A program made the translations under genes and the position numbers. Positions 1 through 12,469 of a stretch of 64,000 nucleotides of DNA are shown piece after piece. Below the pieces are notes generated by a model. That model was not told where the DNA came from. It did no database searches and worked only from the letters and a program-made list of their open reading frames with translations. Origin of the DNA: Nissolia schottii (lineage: Eukaryota; Streptophyta; Magnoliopsida; Fabales; Fabaceae); contig QANU01085038.1 in assembly GCA_003254905.1 (NCBI GenBank), positions 30,686-94,685 on the forward strand, read 5' to 3'. Positions within the stretch are counted from its first letter, which is position 1. Each line of letters opens with the position of its first letter.

Positions 1-664
1 GCTCACCTAATCCACGACCCTTGCCTCGTCTTGTGCCTTTCGCCACAAATAAACACGAGCAAGCACACGTTTACTCCTCGCTTTTCAAAGGCCACCACCA
101 AGACCAGATTCAACTACCTGCTTCTCAAATAAAACAATGAACCTTGTCGTTATTACTTATTAGCGTTTCACTCCAAATGCTTCGGATCTGAAATCCTTAG
201 CCTTTACATTACATTACATGCCAATGCAAACATAATTACTCTGTCACGCTACACTACAAAATTTGAAAAGGGAAAAAAATTAAAAAAAAAACTAGAAAAC
301 ACAAAACGCACTCACAAATTTCACTCTCTTTCACACTAGAGCTTTGTGAGTGGTGTCATTACTGTCTGTAAATTTTTGAAATGAAACTAGTGAAAGTGTG
401 AAATAGTGAGTAGAGTAGAAGAAGCTGAAACTTTATGAAATGCTACCTTGTACGAAGTCGTGAGCAAAAAAGAAAGAAGCTGAAGCGCATTCATTCGAAA
501 TGGTGAGTCTCTGCTTTCGAAAACAGAGGAAACAGGGTACGCGCGTGTGAGAGTGAATGACGAATCAATGCTGGCGATAAATCGGGGACTGAGATTTACG
601 GTTTCATATGAGACTAAGAGAAGAGAGGAGAGGGAGACAGCGTTTGAGCTTGTCGTATTTATAC
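1..664 (-). promoter_or_regulatory. Probable promoter and 5' leader of a minus-strand gene running off the left edge
   Basis: Read on the minus strand, a TATAAATA box lies at about 656-663. It is followed by a pyrimidine-rich CTCTCC leader (about 645-600) and several hundred bases without a long ORF, only short upstream ORFs. The first bases of the window read GTGAGC on the minus strand, a good splice donor, so the stretch may be a 5' UTR exon whose coding exons lie outside. A core promoter plus leader is an inference from composition and the TATA box. No protein family can be assigned. Confidence 0.35.
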
Positions 665-3600
665 ATCCCAGACTGGGTTGACGCCGTCAGTTAGTTTCTG
701 CCGTTAAGTTTTTTGACGGAAATTGTTTTACGAGGAGACAATTGGGGCCTACATGTTCTCATGTTACGTTTTGTGTGGTTATGCTACGTGCCGTGTTGTG
801 CTTGTGTTTGATGGGAATGGACGGCTGTGATTTGGTTGGGGAGATTGTGTGATGACAGTCTTGTAACCTTCCCATCCAGGTTGTGTTGTGCCGCTTCAAT
901 GATGTCATGGTTTTGGATCTTTGATAATCATCATCCTATAATTTTCCTCTCAAAGCATATATTTACCTAGCTCCAATCAATTATATGGTCTAGTATTGTC
1001 ATCATTAGTGATAGAGTAATGGTTCAGAGATTTTTTTTATTATTCTGCATGTTAATTTACATATTTTAATAAATGACATTTAATATTTTAAAAAAAATTA
1101 AAAAAAAATGTCAAATGTTGTTATTGTTACTATTAGAATTTTGTTAACAACACTTATTAAGAAAAATAAAAGTAAAAAAATTTACAATAAAAAAGCGCAT
1201 TTAACTGCTATAATTCATGGTTTTGGATCTTTGATAATCATGAAAGTATGATGTTCTCTCGTACTATTACCTTGCTCCATGAAATTATATGGTCTAATAT
1301 TGTTGTGAGTAATGCTATCACTCATTGTAGTTTTAATTATATTTCTAATTATTAGATGAATTGAAGTAAATGCATTCAATGTCTCAAAATTTTAAAAAAT
1401 AATTAACTCTTATCTCATTTAGTGGTTAGGAGGATGATTAGAATAATGAATAAAGAAGATGAAACATTTTTCTGCCGTGGTCATTTTTATTATTATTTTT
1501 TTTACTATTATTATTATTTTCCTTTGTTTTAATTTTAGCTTAAAGAAAAATCTTTAGATAAAGAAATATGCCACTATACTTTACATTTTTAACTTTCTTT
1601 AAGAGATTATGGTATACTAGTATTTGGAGATATTATTTGTTCTGAATATCTCGTCAAATAATTCAAACAAGGATGAGATATCACATATGGAGTAATTGTT
1701 TCTTAGGCAAGCTTGGATTGGTAGTACTGCACGATCATAATCTTGTCACGCTATAGATGATATTAGCAAGGCCATTCTAAAGCTCAAATTAGTGTATATA
1801 TAAAATGTGTATGCAAATGTGATAAAATCTAGTTACCTCAAGTCGTCTGTGTACTATTTATACCCAAGAGTCAGACCTAACCGTTGGTCGAATAGTAACA
1901 CTTATGTTCTAATCACAAGCTTATGTCACATCGAATTTGCAGGATAAGCTATGATAGTCTCTTATTGCATTTTAATATCATGCTGGTTACGACGCGTGTG
2001 GAATTTGTATGCTCATGTTCCTTGTGGGGCAAGATACTGATATGTAATTTGAGGACCAAGGTTTCGTGTAATTGAGTGATTAAACTGAGTCCATATGTGG
2101 ACCGTTAATTCGGGCTCGGATGCTCGGATTTGTTCCGCAACAATATCATTTGTGTCTTTAAATGTTACTAGTAAAGTATATGCACATTTGAAAGAAGATA
2201 AGTTTTAATTCTGAAGATACCGTTTGTGCAGAGGACTAACGGACTAGAGTGGAAATTTCCTAAGAAATTTAAAAATGATATGGTGATGAGTGATGACCGA
2301 TGAATACAACAGCTAGCAATCAATCTTTTATTTTTGTCGCACCAAATAGAATCAGTTTCATAAACCAAATTTGGTTCCAATTTCATTGAATATAATTTTT
2401 GAAAAAAAAAATACTTAATTTGATAATTAAGGAAAGATTTACGAGAATATAACATTATTCCTAATAGAGCCATATGATATTTTTGAAGCAGTGAGATGTT
2501 TAATATGATATTTTTAAATATTATTGTGAGATTTTTCATTAAAAGAATGGACGGGGGTGGTTTCTGGTTAACTGGCATAAAATTAAGTTCAATATAACTG
2601 AAAATTGTCTTAAGTACTTTATTATGAACAGCTTTTAAAAACTTAATGGGTATTGTTTGATATATGAAAGAATAATTAAACATGCATCTCAACATAAATT
2701 TTGCTAAAAAGAGAATCAAAGAGGGAAAAGAATACCGTTGCCTTACTTGTTAAGCGTTTAAACTTTAGAGGCTTGCATGTGCAACAAGTTAGCCTAGCTA
2801 AAACAATTAATAGCTTACTTTAAAACCTACCTAGCTAGATGATTATAGAGAGTCTGATCGAATTATTCTAAACTTGATGAGTTTTAAGTGCTTTTTCGTG
2901 ATCCTTTTCATGAAAAGCTCATCAGTATCTTCATCGGTGCAACAGGTTTAATTTTTCTTTGACATGAAAATACATGCATGAAGCTAATTGGATCCAAAAG
3001 ATACACTAGAGTATGTATAGTGATTTTCCTATTCATGCTTGTGTCAACTTTGAAACGATGATGCATTGTAGCTAAGATTCTGCCAATTTTTAGACTCTAT
3101 TGCTTGACCAACTTTGTCTTATATACACAAATCAATGACCTCACGAGATCCGCAGTCAGTAGTAGGTATTTTGTATTTTGCAATTCAATTCTCAGTGTCC
3201 TTTTATTTTGATGGGACTAAACAAACATTTGTGTGTGTGTGTCTATATATATATATNATAAAGGGAATGACATGGGATACTAAGACAATTCTCTTTGTGT
3301 GAAAGAGAAATATTAAAGTAAAGGTCTAATAAGGTCCTATTAAACTATTGGTGAGTTAATTTGGTCTGTAATTAAAAATAAAAAGGCTCAATTTGTAAAG
3401 AAAAATATAAAAAATTATATAGTAGTCTTTGTCCATCAACTTATGTTTTTGGGAGAAATTATTTTTGACATGATGCCAAAATTATTATAATTAAAGAGCT
3501 TTAGAATTCAATCCTTATCAACCATTATTTCAAAAAATTATTTACACTACAAGTCAAAAGAACTCTTGCGTAAAAGATCGTATAAAGAGATAATTTGATC

Positions 3601-4010
3601 GATGTCAATTTTAAATGTAGACAAAGTTAGTCCCTTCGTGCTTAGCCAAACTTGATAAATATAATTAAACACATTTTTAAAATATAAATAAACAGGTCAA
3701 GGATATTATCATTACTTTTCCTACACCCCACCTCAAATTATGTGATCTTATTTATGGTACATGTCAATTTAATATTGTACTAATCACATTCAATCACCGC
3801 CATGATTTTTCTCAAAAATCCAAGTTATCCACTTTTAATTTTGTTTCTCTTATTTATGTCATATATAAGTCTCACTTTCTTAATTAATTAATGGTGAGAT
3901 ATCACACATAACAAGGTCATGCAAATTCACATGAGAGGATTTATTCAGTTATGTTATCCATAACTACTTTTGCTTGGGTAACATCACGTTATTGAACGAA
4001 AATATAAAAA
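665..4010. other. AT-rich intergenic DNA with one duplicated segment
   Basis: No convincing gene. ORFs here are short, lysine/phenylalanine/isoleucine rich and resemble no family I know. The only structure noted is a pair of direct repeats at 904-1010 and 1214-1312. A short GT/TA microsatellite with an ambiguous base lies near 3229-3260. Confidence 0.5.
904..1312. repeat. Dispersed direct repeat pair (about 100 bp each)
   Basis: The 20-mer CATGGTTTTGGATCTTTGAT occurs at about 907 and again at about 1217. Both copies are followed some 60 bases later by a matching segment (AATTATATGGTCTA). Copies 904-1010 and 1214-1312 are about 310 bases apart and diverged in between. This fits an old local duplication or two copies of one small element; no terminal structure was found. 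Confidence 0.55.
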
Positions 4011-5243
4011 TTGTTGATATGTGAGAGTCAACCATTTGTTTTGACATGTCAACACATGACGCGTATGTTGAATCATGCGACCCAAGCGACTCTTGCTAAA
4101 TCTATGTTGACAACACTTGTAGTTTATAATATGCAAACTGTTTGGCTTCCCCAAAGTGTTAGTAATGATATTGAGTGTGTGATTAGTCGTTTTGTCTGCA
4201 AGAATAACACTGGTACTTGGATGCATCTTGTTAGCTAGGAGAAAGTTGCTAGAGGGGAAGCTCATGAAACCAATGTAGCATTGATTGGTAAGTCGGTTTG
4301 GTAGCTTTCTAAACCTTAGTGCAAGTCGTGGGCTTAGATAAGATGCTTATTCAGAAATACCTTCCTAATGCCAACATTGCTTCTTTGAATTTTTTTTTGA
4401 ATTGCTCCCCTACTTGGAAGGTTATTTGTTGTTCGTCGTGCTGACTATGTTTACCGCATTGGCAAGGGACATATTTCCTTTTGGTTTAGTAATAATATAT
4501 TTGGGTGATGGTCCTCCTTGCGAGTTGGTCCCATTTGTTCTTACTTGAGACTCGATCGATCGCGGCTTCGTGTTTGTGATGTTTGGCAAGATGACTTGTG
4601 AGTTTTGCCTACAATTTGTATGCCTATGATTGACCTCGTACAAAAGACTGCGGCAACTTGTTTTATGGATACATGATATCGATGTTTTATGATTTCTTGG
4701 TTCCATTGCTGGTTGGTAGGTACTGTTGGCAACAAGCGGCATCACAAAATTTAGCATTGCAAGAGGATTGATCTTGGTTCTAGCTAGCGCTTGCCAACGA
4801 TGAAAATTATTTTGAGCTCGATATTATATTGGTAACAATATTATATTTTCCTCTCTTATTGTTTCAAATATTAGCTAAGAGTGATTTGTTGGCTATCAAT
4901 TCTGTTACGAGGGTGTGTTGCGTCCCTATATATGTTGATTGATCGGTGCGTTAGCAGTGACTACTGAATAGTTGTCACTTTGAATCTCGACGACAACTCT
5001 TGTGGCAACCCGAGAGATGCGAGATTATTTGGTGGTTTGATTTGTGGGGATGATGACCATTGGAAGATTGAGTTTACTGACTTTATTGGGGTAGCGGAGA
5101 ATTTCCTTTTCGAGCTATTGGCAATCAGATATGGGTTTAGGCTAACTTGGGATCATAGCTTTAGACATGTCCTTTGTGAAAATTATTCTCTCAATGCTCT
5201 TAATCTTATAAATTTAGGGAATCTTGATTTTCATATTTTTTAG
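4011..5243 (+). mobile_element. Degenerate LINE (L1-like) 3' fragment: reverse-transcriptase thumb, zf-RVT and RNase H region
   Basis: Plus-strand translation, in pieces broken by stops and frameshifts, reads like the end of a plant L1-type ORF2. First comes a post-catalytic RT segment with ATLAKSMLTT...VYNMQTVWLPQ (4090-4160) and NVALIGKSVW (about 4270-4300). Next comes a zf-RVT-like stretch resembling GKGHISFWF...LGDGPLCELVPF...RLRLRDVWQDD (about 4455-4600). Last is an RNase H-like domain in one ORF at 4980-5243 (NLDDNSCGNPRDARLFGGL, FIGV, ELLAI, LTWD, FRHVLCE, ALNLI). The catalytic FADD-containing part and ORF1 are absent, and the acidic RNase H residues are only partly kept. It is a dead relic. 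Confidence 0.75.
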
Positions 5244-6329
5244 GTTATCGTTTTATATATTTGGGATTGGTTTTGTCGTGATTGAGTTGTCGATATTACA
5301 CACATTCTCATTAAGACAAATTCTTGTGCTGACTAACTGGTCAAATAGAAAACTTTAGAAGAATTGTTTTTTGTTGAGATTGTTGATCCCTTTGGAGATT
5401 CAACATCTCTTGTGTGAAGGCTTTATTTTTTATTTTTTATTTTGTGATCTTACTCTTTTTTTCAGAATTTTTTTAAAAAAAACACAAGTATATTTAACCG
5501 TTCTTGTCACACTCATGCAATTAATAACTTTATTCCAAATCGTTATATATTCTCAGCCAAGTAGAACAAAAAAAAGGCATCTTAAAAGAGGCAAAAGTTC
5601 CTGTACTGTTGGAAAATTATTCTGTGCTCCAAATAAGACATTTCGCCATTCTGTCTGCTCACTTGCCCGAGCCAGAAAAAATTTGTACCAAACTGTTACT
5701 TTTTTTGGCCTGCAAAGTGATACATACATGCGATTCTACAGCTAAAAATAAATAAATGAAGAGAAATAAAAATGACAAAATTAACCGAAAAAAAACAAAA
5801 AGAAGAACACGAAAGAAAAAGATGGAACTTATGAATGATGATGATGAGGGAGTGAGGTGTACAGAGAACTCGTTTGGTCCAATCAAGTTGCACGAGTGAG
5901 TGAAGTGCCAATGTTCCATTTGGTTAGGCGAGAAAGAATCAAAATCAAAATTGGAATTGAAGGAAGATTTTTTTTGTCAATCTTGTCAAAGGAACAAAAA
6001 TGAAATTATACTACTAACTAGAGGAAATGGTTCAATAACATAGGAACCAAAAGTCCCTTGGTTACTTTGGGGTGTGTATATACTATACTATATATAATAT
6101 AATTGCACGGTTCTGGTTACTGCAAAACTGTTTGTGTTAGGGTCAGTCAGACTCGGACAGAATGTAACCCAAAACCAACCAGACTCAGTAAGTAGTCCTC
6201 TCAATGGGTCAGCCTTTAGAGTTGTTTTTTTTGTACGGCTAACCAGACGTAGCATCACTGGCTACCGGCTATGACCGGTCACCAAACGTGTGAGTAGGGG
6301 GTTTGTACAATATTATGAATTTAGATTCT
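5244..6329. other. Intergenic, no gene recognised
   Basis: AT-rich sequence with short A- and T-runs and a TA-rich patch near 6076-6100. The ORFs at about 5371-5745 (plus) and 5659-5919 (minus) are low-complexity and unlike known proteins. Confidence 0.5.
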
Positions 6330-6672
6330 CTAATATATGCATTTCGAAATAAAGTGATAAATCTTACTATTGAATTAATAAAGTAATAAAATAAAAATGA
6401 AATTCATTTTCACTTTAGAAATTTAATGATGAAATCTTTCACTGTATACTTTAAAGTGAAATATTACATTTTAGAGGATTCTTATTCAAATATTATAAGA
6501 GTAAAAATTACATCCTCTAAAGTGAGATTTGCAACTTTAGCAAATTAAATAAGTGATCTCACTTTAATGAATAAAATAAAAGTAAACTCATTTTTTACTT
6601 TGTTGGTTTAATGTTGAGATTTTTCTACTTTACACTCTAAAGTGAGAAATTTCACTTTAGAAAATTATTGTC
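6330..6672. repeat. Tandem pair of palindromic CTTTA(A)AGTGA-rich modules
   Basis: The palindromic words CACTTTAGA and CTAAAGTGA recur many times. Two adjacent modules (about 6330-6500 and 6510-6672) carry them in the same order with AATAAAATAAAA spacers. This looks like a duplicated foldback MITE relic. No clean terminal repeats or target duplication were found. Confidence 0.4.
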
Positions 6673-6816
6673 CTTAATAACATATATGATTTTCAGGTAA
6701 AAACATCTAAAATTAGTTCTAACAATTAGTATAAGTAGCTGATTTATTTTATTTGTCATTTACACCTTTTTAGTACATCTAAAAAGTAAAAGTGGCAAAT
6801 AAAATGATTAAGCAGG

Positions 6817-6820
<4 letters not shown>

Positions 6821-6856
<36 letters not shown>
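6821..6856. repeat. (TA)n microsatellite
   Basis: Uninterrupted alternating TA of about 36 bases inside AT-rich intergenic DNA. Confidence 0.9.
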
Positions 6857-6857
<1 letters not shown>

Positions 6858-6899
6858 CCTTTAAAATTTTAGAATTGATTTTTAGTGTTGCTACCTGAA

Positions 6900-9800
6900 A
6901 GCTAAATATACTACAAAGCAATGAAAAATGTAGAAGTTAATTTGGAAGAATGATATGACGTGTATGTTGATCCATATTTGGATTGTACCACCTAATTTCT
7001 TATTTTCTTCAAAATTTTGCCAATTTTCTTTTGGTAGTATAACATTACAAGAGATTTTTCTATTAATATAATTTTAATACCATGTTTAGGTAAATTCACA
7101 ATAAAAATGAATCACATCAAACTTTTTACTTGTTTTTTTTGGTCATATCAACTTTGTTGTCTATGTGCTTAAAGAGGAAATGTTGAGATTGTATCTAGTG
7201 AGTGCCTCTTTGGTTTATCGATTGCACATTGCGAACATAATTTTAATCACCTTAAAATGAGATTCTGTACTACTCAACATGTTTGGCTTTTATTTCGCCG
7301 TCAACTTAATTTATTTTTACTTCCTAAATTTACATTTGGTCATAGTAAAAATAGAGTTACTTTTCAGTTTGAGATTTGCAAATTGAAAAAATACTTTACC
7401 ATATTGCCCATATTAACTTTTATTTTATTCTTTCATAAAATTATATTATATGGTTATTTTTAATAACTTTACCTCTAAAAGTAATTTTATTTTATGTTAT
7501 CTAAACAAAAATAATTCTCTTAAATTTACTTTTAAAATATTCAAATCAAACACAAATAAATTCTTTTCACCTTAATTCTTCTGAAAAAAATAATTCCTTC
7601 ATAGATTAAACTAAACGGGCGGAGAAGTTTTCCAGCATTACCAAGCACATTCTACTAGTTTTAGGGCCAAAGAGAGAGTGTTACCGGCTATGTAAGTTGT
7701 TAGTAGTGGCTGCAAATTTATTTTTATTTTTTTGGGGGAGGGGGGGGGGGGTTATTTGGCATTGTAGACATAAGTGAAGTGATGATGTACTTTAGCTTTT
7801 ATTTTTAAGTAACCCATTTACTTATTTTTGTTGTTGTTGTCCTTTGCTTTATTCCTGGGGCTAACTCTCTCTTTAAGCAAAGAATGCTTGGAATAGAGGG
7901 ACAACAAAACCGCCCATTATATAAAAACTAAGAACTATCTCTTTCTCTTACACTCTGCCAGCAAGCCACACACACAAATCTTTCCTTTGTTTCTTGCTTG
8001 GTGTTAAGGGCAGGGAATGGTTATTCCACGTGTCACGGTCTGATTGGTTGTGCTTTAGCTAAAGATGTTTTATTTACCAGATCTTGTTAAGGAAGAAAGC
8101 ATAGTCTAAAGTCCAAAGTCATTCCCTCTCTCTCCCTCAACTTGGTTTTGGTCTGGTTTTTTGAAGTGAAATTCAAAAATACCACACTTTAATTACATCT
8201 TTGTTGTTATTTTGTTCACCCCTCTCTTTATCTTATGTGACCTGTCCATGTTTTTTTTAAATAAAGATAATACACAGTGTTAACTCATGACATAAATAAA
8301 GTCTTTGGTCATACACCAAGCAATGTAAAAAAAAATAATAATAATTCTTACTATTTTATTTAAATGTAGCAGCGATAAAATTTTAGTTTTACCCCTTTTT
8401 CTGCATTCTTTATTGGTAGAAATTCTGAAGCCAAGGTACATATTATATAGACTAAATAGTTAAGAAAGTGTTAATAAAGAGTAACACAATTGGTAAATAT
8501 TTAGATTCTTACTCTAAAAGGTTGAGAGTTCAAATTTTGCAACCCAATATAAATATTTGGTTAATGAATAATATATAAATACATCTTTAAATGCTGGTGT
8601 TTACCCTCACCTAAATTTTTATATTACCAAAAAAGAATAATTAAGAAAGTCTTATGAAAATATAGTGTTTCAATTGGGCTTTAAATTAGAAGAGTAAAGG
8701 TATTTGAATACCAAAACAATCTTAGACATTCAAAACTATCATTCATAAGTCAGTGGTCCATAAATAAAGCTCACGTCCTCATGTTTTTGTGAGAACAGGT
8801 ATTGAGTGTTTAAAATATGTTTTAAAAACAAATAACATTACTCTAATATAAACTTCTTTCAAATTTTATATGAAAAATGTTATATGTATAATAATATTTG
8901 GATAACATTTAGATAACTCTCTCACAAAATATGCGTTTTATTATACTCACATTTTCTTTTTTTTTTATGATAGGACTCATATTTTTATAAGAGAATTATC
9001 TAAATGTTATTGCACATGTAATATTCTTGAATTTATATTACTCATCTGCCCAATGGACAAGTAAATGCCCTGTTAAAAGGACTTAATCTCGCAATCTTTC
9101 TTGTTTTTCTCATCCTAATAATGCAATAAAAAAAAATACCTTATAAGTTTCATCAAGCCTTGTCAAATTAAATTCCAATTCAAAAATCCCATGAAAGGCT
9201 TGAGAGGACATTGAAGACATGATGAGGATGATAACCACTTTTAACGTTAGGAATGTTCTGTTTTTTTTTTTCTTTTCAATATATAATAAAATTGTGAAAA
9301 GTGATCATAAAGCTTCATATTCAGCAATCCTCACCCCCCAAGGCAAATCTACAACAACAATATAATCTCAATCCCCAAGTCTTTTCTTTCTCCATTTCCA
9401 ATGTTCATTCAGGGTCTCTCTGGTTACTTTGGTTATTATGTGCCTTCTTTTGATTTATTGTTTCAGTTTTTCAGATTAAAAACACTGCTTATCCCTTGTT
9501 AAAAGAAGAGACACAAGTTGGCAGTGTCGTGCCAACACTGTGTATTACATTGAAAGCTTTTAAACCTGTCCGTACGCCCAATTTATACGTATATATATGG
9601 TTGAAAGCTGGGTTACTTATATTCATTTATATTATATTAATATAAAATATAATATTATATTAATATTTTATTTATTATTAAATAAAATTTCAATAAAATA
9701 TGAGCATTATTAATGTTGCATTCAATGATAAATAAAATATGAAGTTAATTCAAAATTTTAAATAAAATAAATATACTTAACATTTCTTGATTATAGACTT

Positions 9801-11583
9801 TATGGAGTTGGATCATGCAATTCTTTCTAATAACTGATCAGTTTCATGCATAATGTTGGAAATTCAAACCAATTAATTAAGGTCTTATGTTAAATCGTTG
9901 GTCTTATGTTATGGCCTTACCTATGTGGCCCCCTTAAAAGGTACAACCAAGGCAAAGGGTCAAGTAAGGAGGATTTGCTTATTCTTAAGGGAACAATCTA
10001 ATGATTAAGCAATAAAAGACTCTAATTAAGACAGTAATAGATTCTATTCTCATTAGAAGTTGGGGTAGAGCTATTTACTAAAGAAGAGGATAAAATCACT
10101 CCCATTGCATGATTCGAATTTTGATCAATTTGAGAGGGGGGAAAAGAAAGATAAAGGTTAATTTTCTTAGATGGCGAAGCTTTCACAGCAAAAAATGAAA
10201 AAAAAAAAAGAAAAAAAAAAGAGAGAATATTTCTGTTAATAAATGTCTTGTAGGGGAAGGGTTGGAGAGGGAAGGAAATTAAATTAAATAGGGGCAATCT
10301 GAATATTCAGCTTGTTTTTATTATTCTTCATGATCAGCATAAGAATGTTAATAAAGTGTGAAAAAATAGAAAAAGAAAAGAAAAAAAGAATCACATAAAA
10401 AGAGAAATATTATGTTCTTGAACTGCTCTTTTGAACAAAGAGGAAAACGTTCAATAAGCTACTTTCTTTTTTTAAGTTGGTTCTCCTTTCAGGGACAAGA
10501 TTTAAACTGCCCTTTGAAGAAAAGAAACTGAGTAGCTGCAAAATTAGTATGCTAAAGCAATTTAGTTTGATTTGGAAAGGGATATGCTCAATATTCTGAA
10601 TATTTATTTATTTGTATAATTTTTTTGTCAATTTTACTTCTTGTGAGGCCCTACTTTTACTGTGGGGGGAAAGAGACATAATATTTCTTTCATCTGCCTA
10701 TGCAAACATAAAGACATGATGAGTCAATGTTGTGTGTTCAGATAAGAATTGCACGTGTTTTCATCTTCAAAACCATGCACTGATTGGTCACCAATCTCAT
10801 GAATATAAGTTCCAACTGATACAGCAAACAAAGCCAACTTTTTTATTTGCTCTATTAAAATATTAGACCTTCTTCACTAGAAACAAATAAAGATGTTTAA
10901 AGAAGCAATTGACTTGAAGGCATGTTTTGGACCAGGGGAATAACCAACGTAATTGCTTGCTAATATATATCTTTTGAATTATGGATATAAATAATGCAAT
11001 GCACGTTACAACTGAAAAAAGCACAATTTTAATTGCAGTAATGTAAAATGTCAGAACATGTAAGGAGTGGCACAATGGGGCCTCTTTGATGTTTGGGTTG
11101 AATAGTGATAAATAAAAGGTTATGGTCTTTCTTTCATGTGTTTTTAGACAAGTAACCTTTTGGGCTTTGATTTTGATAACAATACTATAATCTATTAGAA
11201 TTTGAAACGTGAATGAACTCTAGATCAAACCTATATGACGGATCCAACAATCAAGCCTAGCCCATAATAACTGACAAATCACAAGCCCACTTCCAATATG
11301 GGTAATGGCTGTTACAGCCGCATATAAAGACCAATTTACCCATGGAAGTAGAAAAATATTTCATAGTTAACTGTCTATCATTTCGTGTGAACTCAATCAT
11401 TTAAAAAAAAAAAAAAAGGCATTCTATACCATGTGCTAATTGGCAATTAGAACAAACCATTTATTAGATATAGAGACAAAATAGAGGTTGTAAAAGGCTA
11501 TTTCCGTGGCCTAAAATTGAAAATTGAAAAAGGTGAAACTAAGTCCAATTCTTACTACAAATATGGATGGAGATCTAATGGGG
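6900..11583. other. Long intergenic interval, no coding gene seen
   Basis: About 4.7 kb with no ORF resembling a known family. A TATATAAA box at about 7918-7926 is followed by a pyrimidine-rich stretch (7935-8000) and a CACGTGTC ABRE-like G-box near 8029, so a non-coding transcription unit is conceivable but unsupported. A G-run lies at 7735-7751. Poly-A and poly-T tracts are common (for example 10197-10222 and 11402-11417). Confidence 0.4.
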
Positions 11584-12332
11584 CTAATTCTTCGGAGAGC
11601 CTCGTCGTCCCCTAAGTGATTGCCAAAAAATGGGCCAATTCTTCTGGGCCTCAGTCCAGCCGAAAAGGGAGCCTTCCCTGAGTGGGTCCCAGCTGGAGGA
11701 CACAATCCCATAACTCACCCCCAAAAGCGCAGAGCCAAAGAAGAAGAAGGAGACAATGAAGGGCACCCAAGTGGGCACATCAATTTTGAGCCCAACCTTG
11801 AGGTAGTAGAAGAAGGGGAAGAACAAGAGCCCAATTCCCAGTGGAATCCCCACTGAGAATGCCATCCTGCTCATCATTCTGTTGGTCACAACTTCTGGGA
11901 TGACACCCTCCTCTGGTTCTTCATCTTCTTCTTCTTCGATGTTATTTCTCAGTCTCTTGGTCTTGTTCTTTTTCTTTGGGGAGTTAGGTCCAAACCCCTT
12001 GGGGCCCTTCAAGGTTGCATATGTTGGTGTAAGGTTTGGGAGGTGAATTCCTGATCTATGAATAGGGAAATGAGGCCTGCCCTTTCCATTCAAATGATTG
12101 ATCTTGCTCCTAACTTGCTGCATTAGAATTACTTTATCAAATTCTACAGTTATATATGAAGCAAAATTTGGGTCTTAAAATGGTGCGACAAAAATAAGGG
12201 GATGCTATTTCTTTTTAATCAAACAGATAGATATGAACATGACTAAAATTTCCATAAATTAAGTGGACAAGTGGTTGGAGAGAGAGAGAGAACCTGGTGA
12301 AGAAATTGTGGAGGGGAAAACGTGGCGGCCAT
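11584..12332 (-). CDS. PAM68: PAM68-like chloroplast thylakoid protein (photosystem II assembly factor)
   Basis: The body exon (12117-11584) has the layout of the PAM68/DUF3464 family. There is a basic region (KGFGPNSPKKKNKTKRLR), an acidic patch (EEEEDEEPEEG), then two membrane helices at roughly residues 98-121 and 129-151 of the 190-residue model, and a short tail with SSSWDP. The family acts in the thylakoid membrane in early photosystem II assembly and chlorophyll delivery; that role comes from known relatives. The bare ORF would start MQQVRSK and lacks a transit peptide. A better model adds a 13-codon first exon at 12332-12294 (MAATFSPPQFLHQ, a typical plastid-import start) ending CACCAG/GTTCTC. 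It is spliced in phase 0 over a 176-base intron to TAATGCAG/CAAGTT at 12117. Exon 1 is inferred; the body exon is firm. GA-rich DNA at 12432-12466 would lie in the promoter or leader. Confidence 0.85.
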
Positions 12333-12429
12333 TGGATTATGTGGAAGGTGTAGATGGCTCAGGATAACATAGCTTGGATAGCAGACATGATAATAATAGA
12401 GAAATAGAAACACTACAGAAAAGAAGACA

Positions 12430-12466
12430 CGGAGAGGGAGAGGGAGAGGGAGAGAGAGAGAGAGAT
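12430..12466. repeat. (GA)n / GGGAGA microsatellite
   Basis: A purine tract of GGGAGA and GA units about 100 bases upstream of the proposed PAM68 start. On the transcribed strand it reads CT-rich, as plant 5' leaders often do. Confidence 0.8.
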
Positions 12467-12469
12467 GTT

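Noticed and set aside
2168-2719. 183-codon minus-strand ORF
   Set aside because: Lys/Phe/Ile/Leu-rich with no family features, in AT-rich DNA where long chance ORFs are common.
7190-7640. Possible MITE bounded by CTCTTTGGTTTA and TAAACTAAACGGGC
   Set aside because: The ends pair over too few bases and no target duplication was found.
7975-8010. miR168-like sequence (CTTGCTTGGTGTTAAGGGCAG)
   Set aside because: Too many mismatches to mature miR168 and no matching star strand forming a hairpin nearby.
10022-10297. 91-codon minus-strand ORF
   Set aside because: Made largely of homopolymer-derived Phe and Lys runs; no domain.
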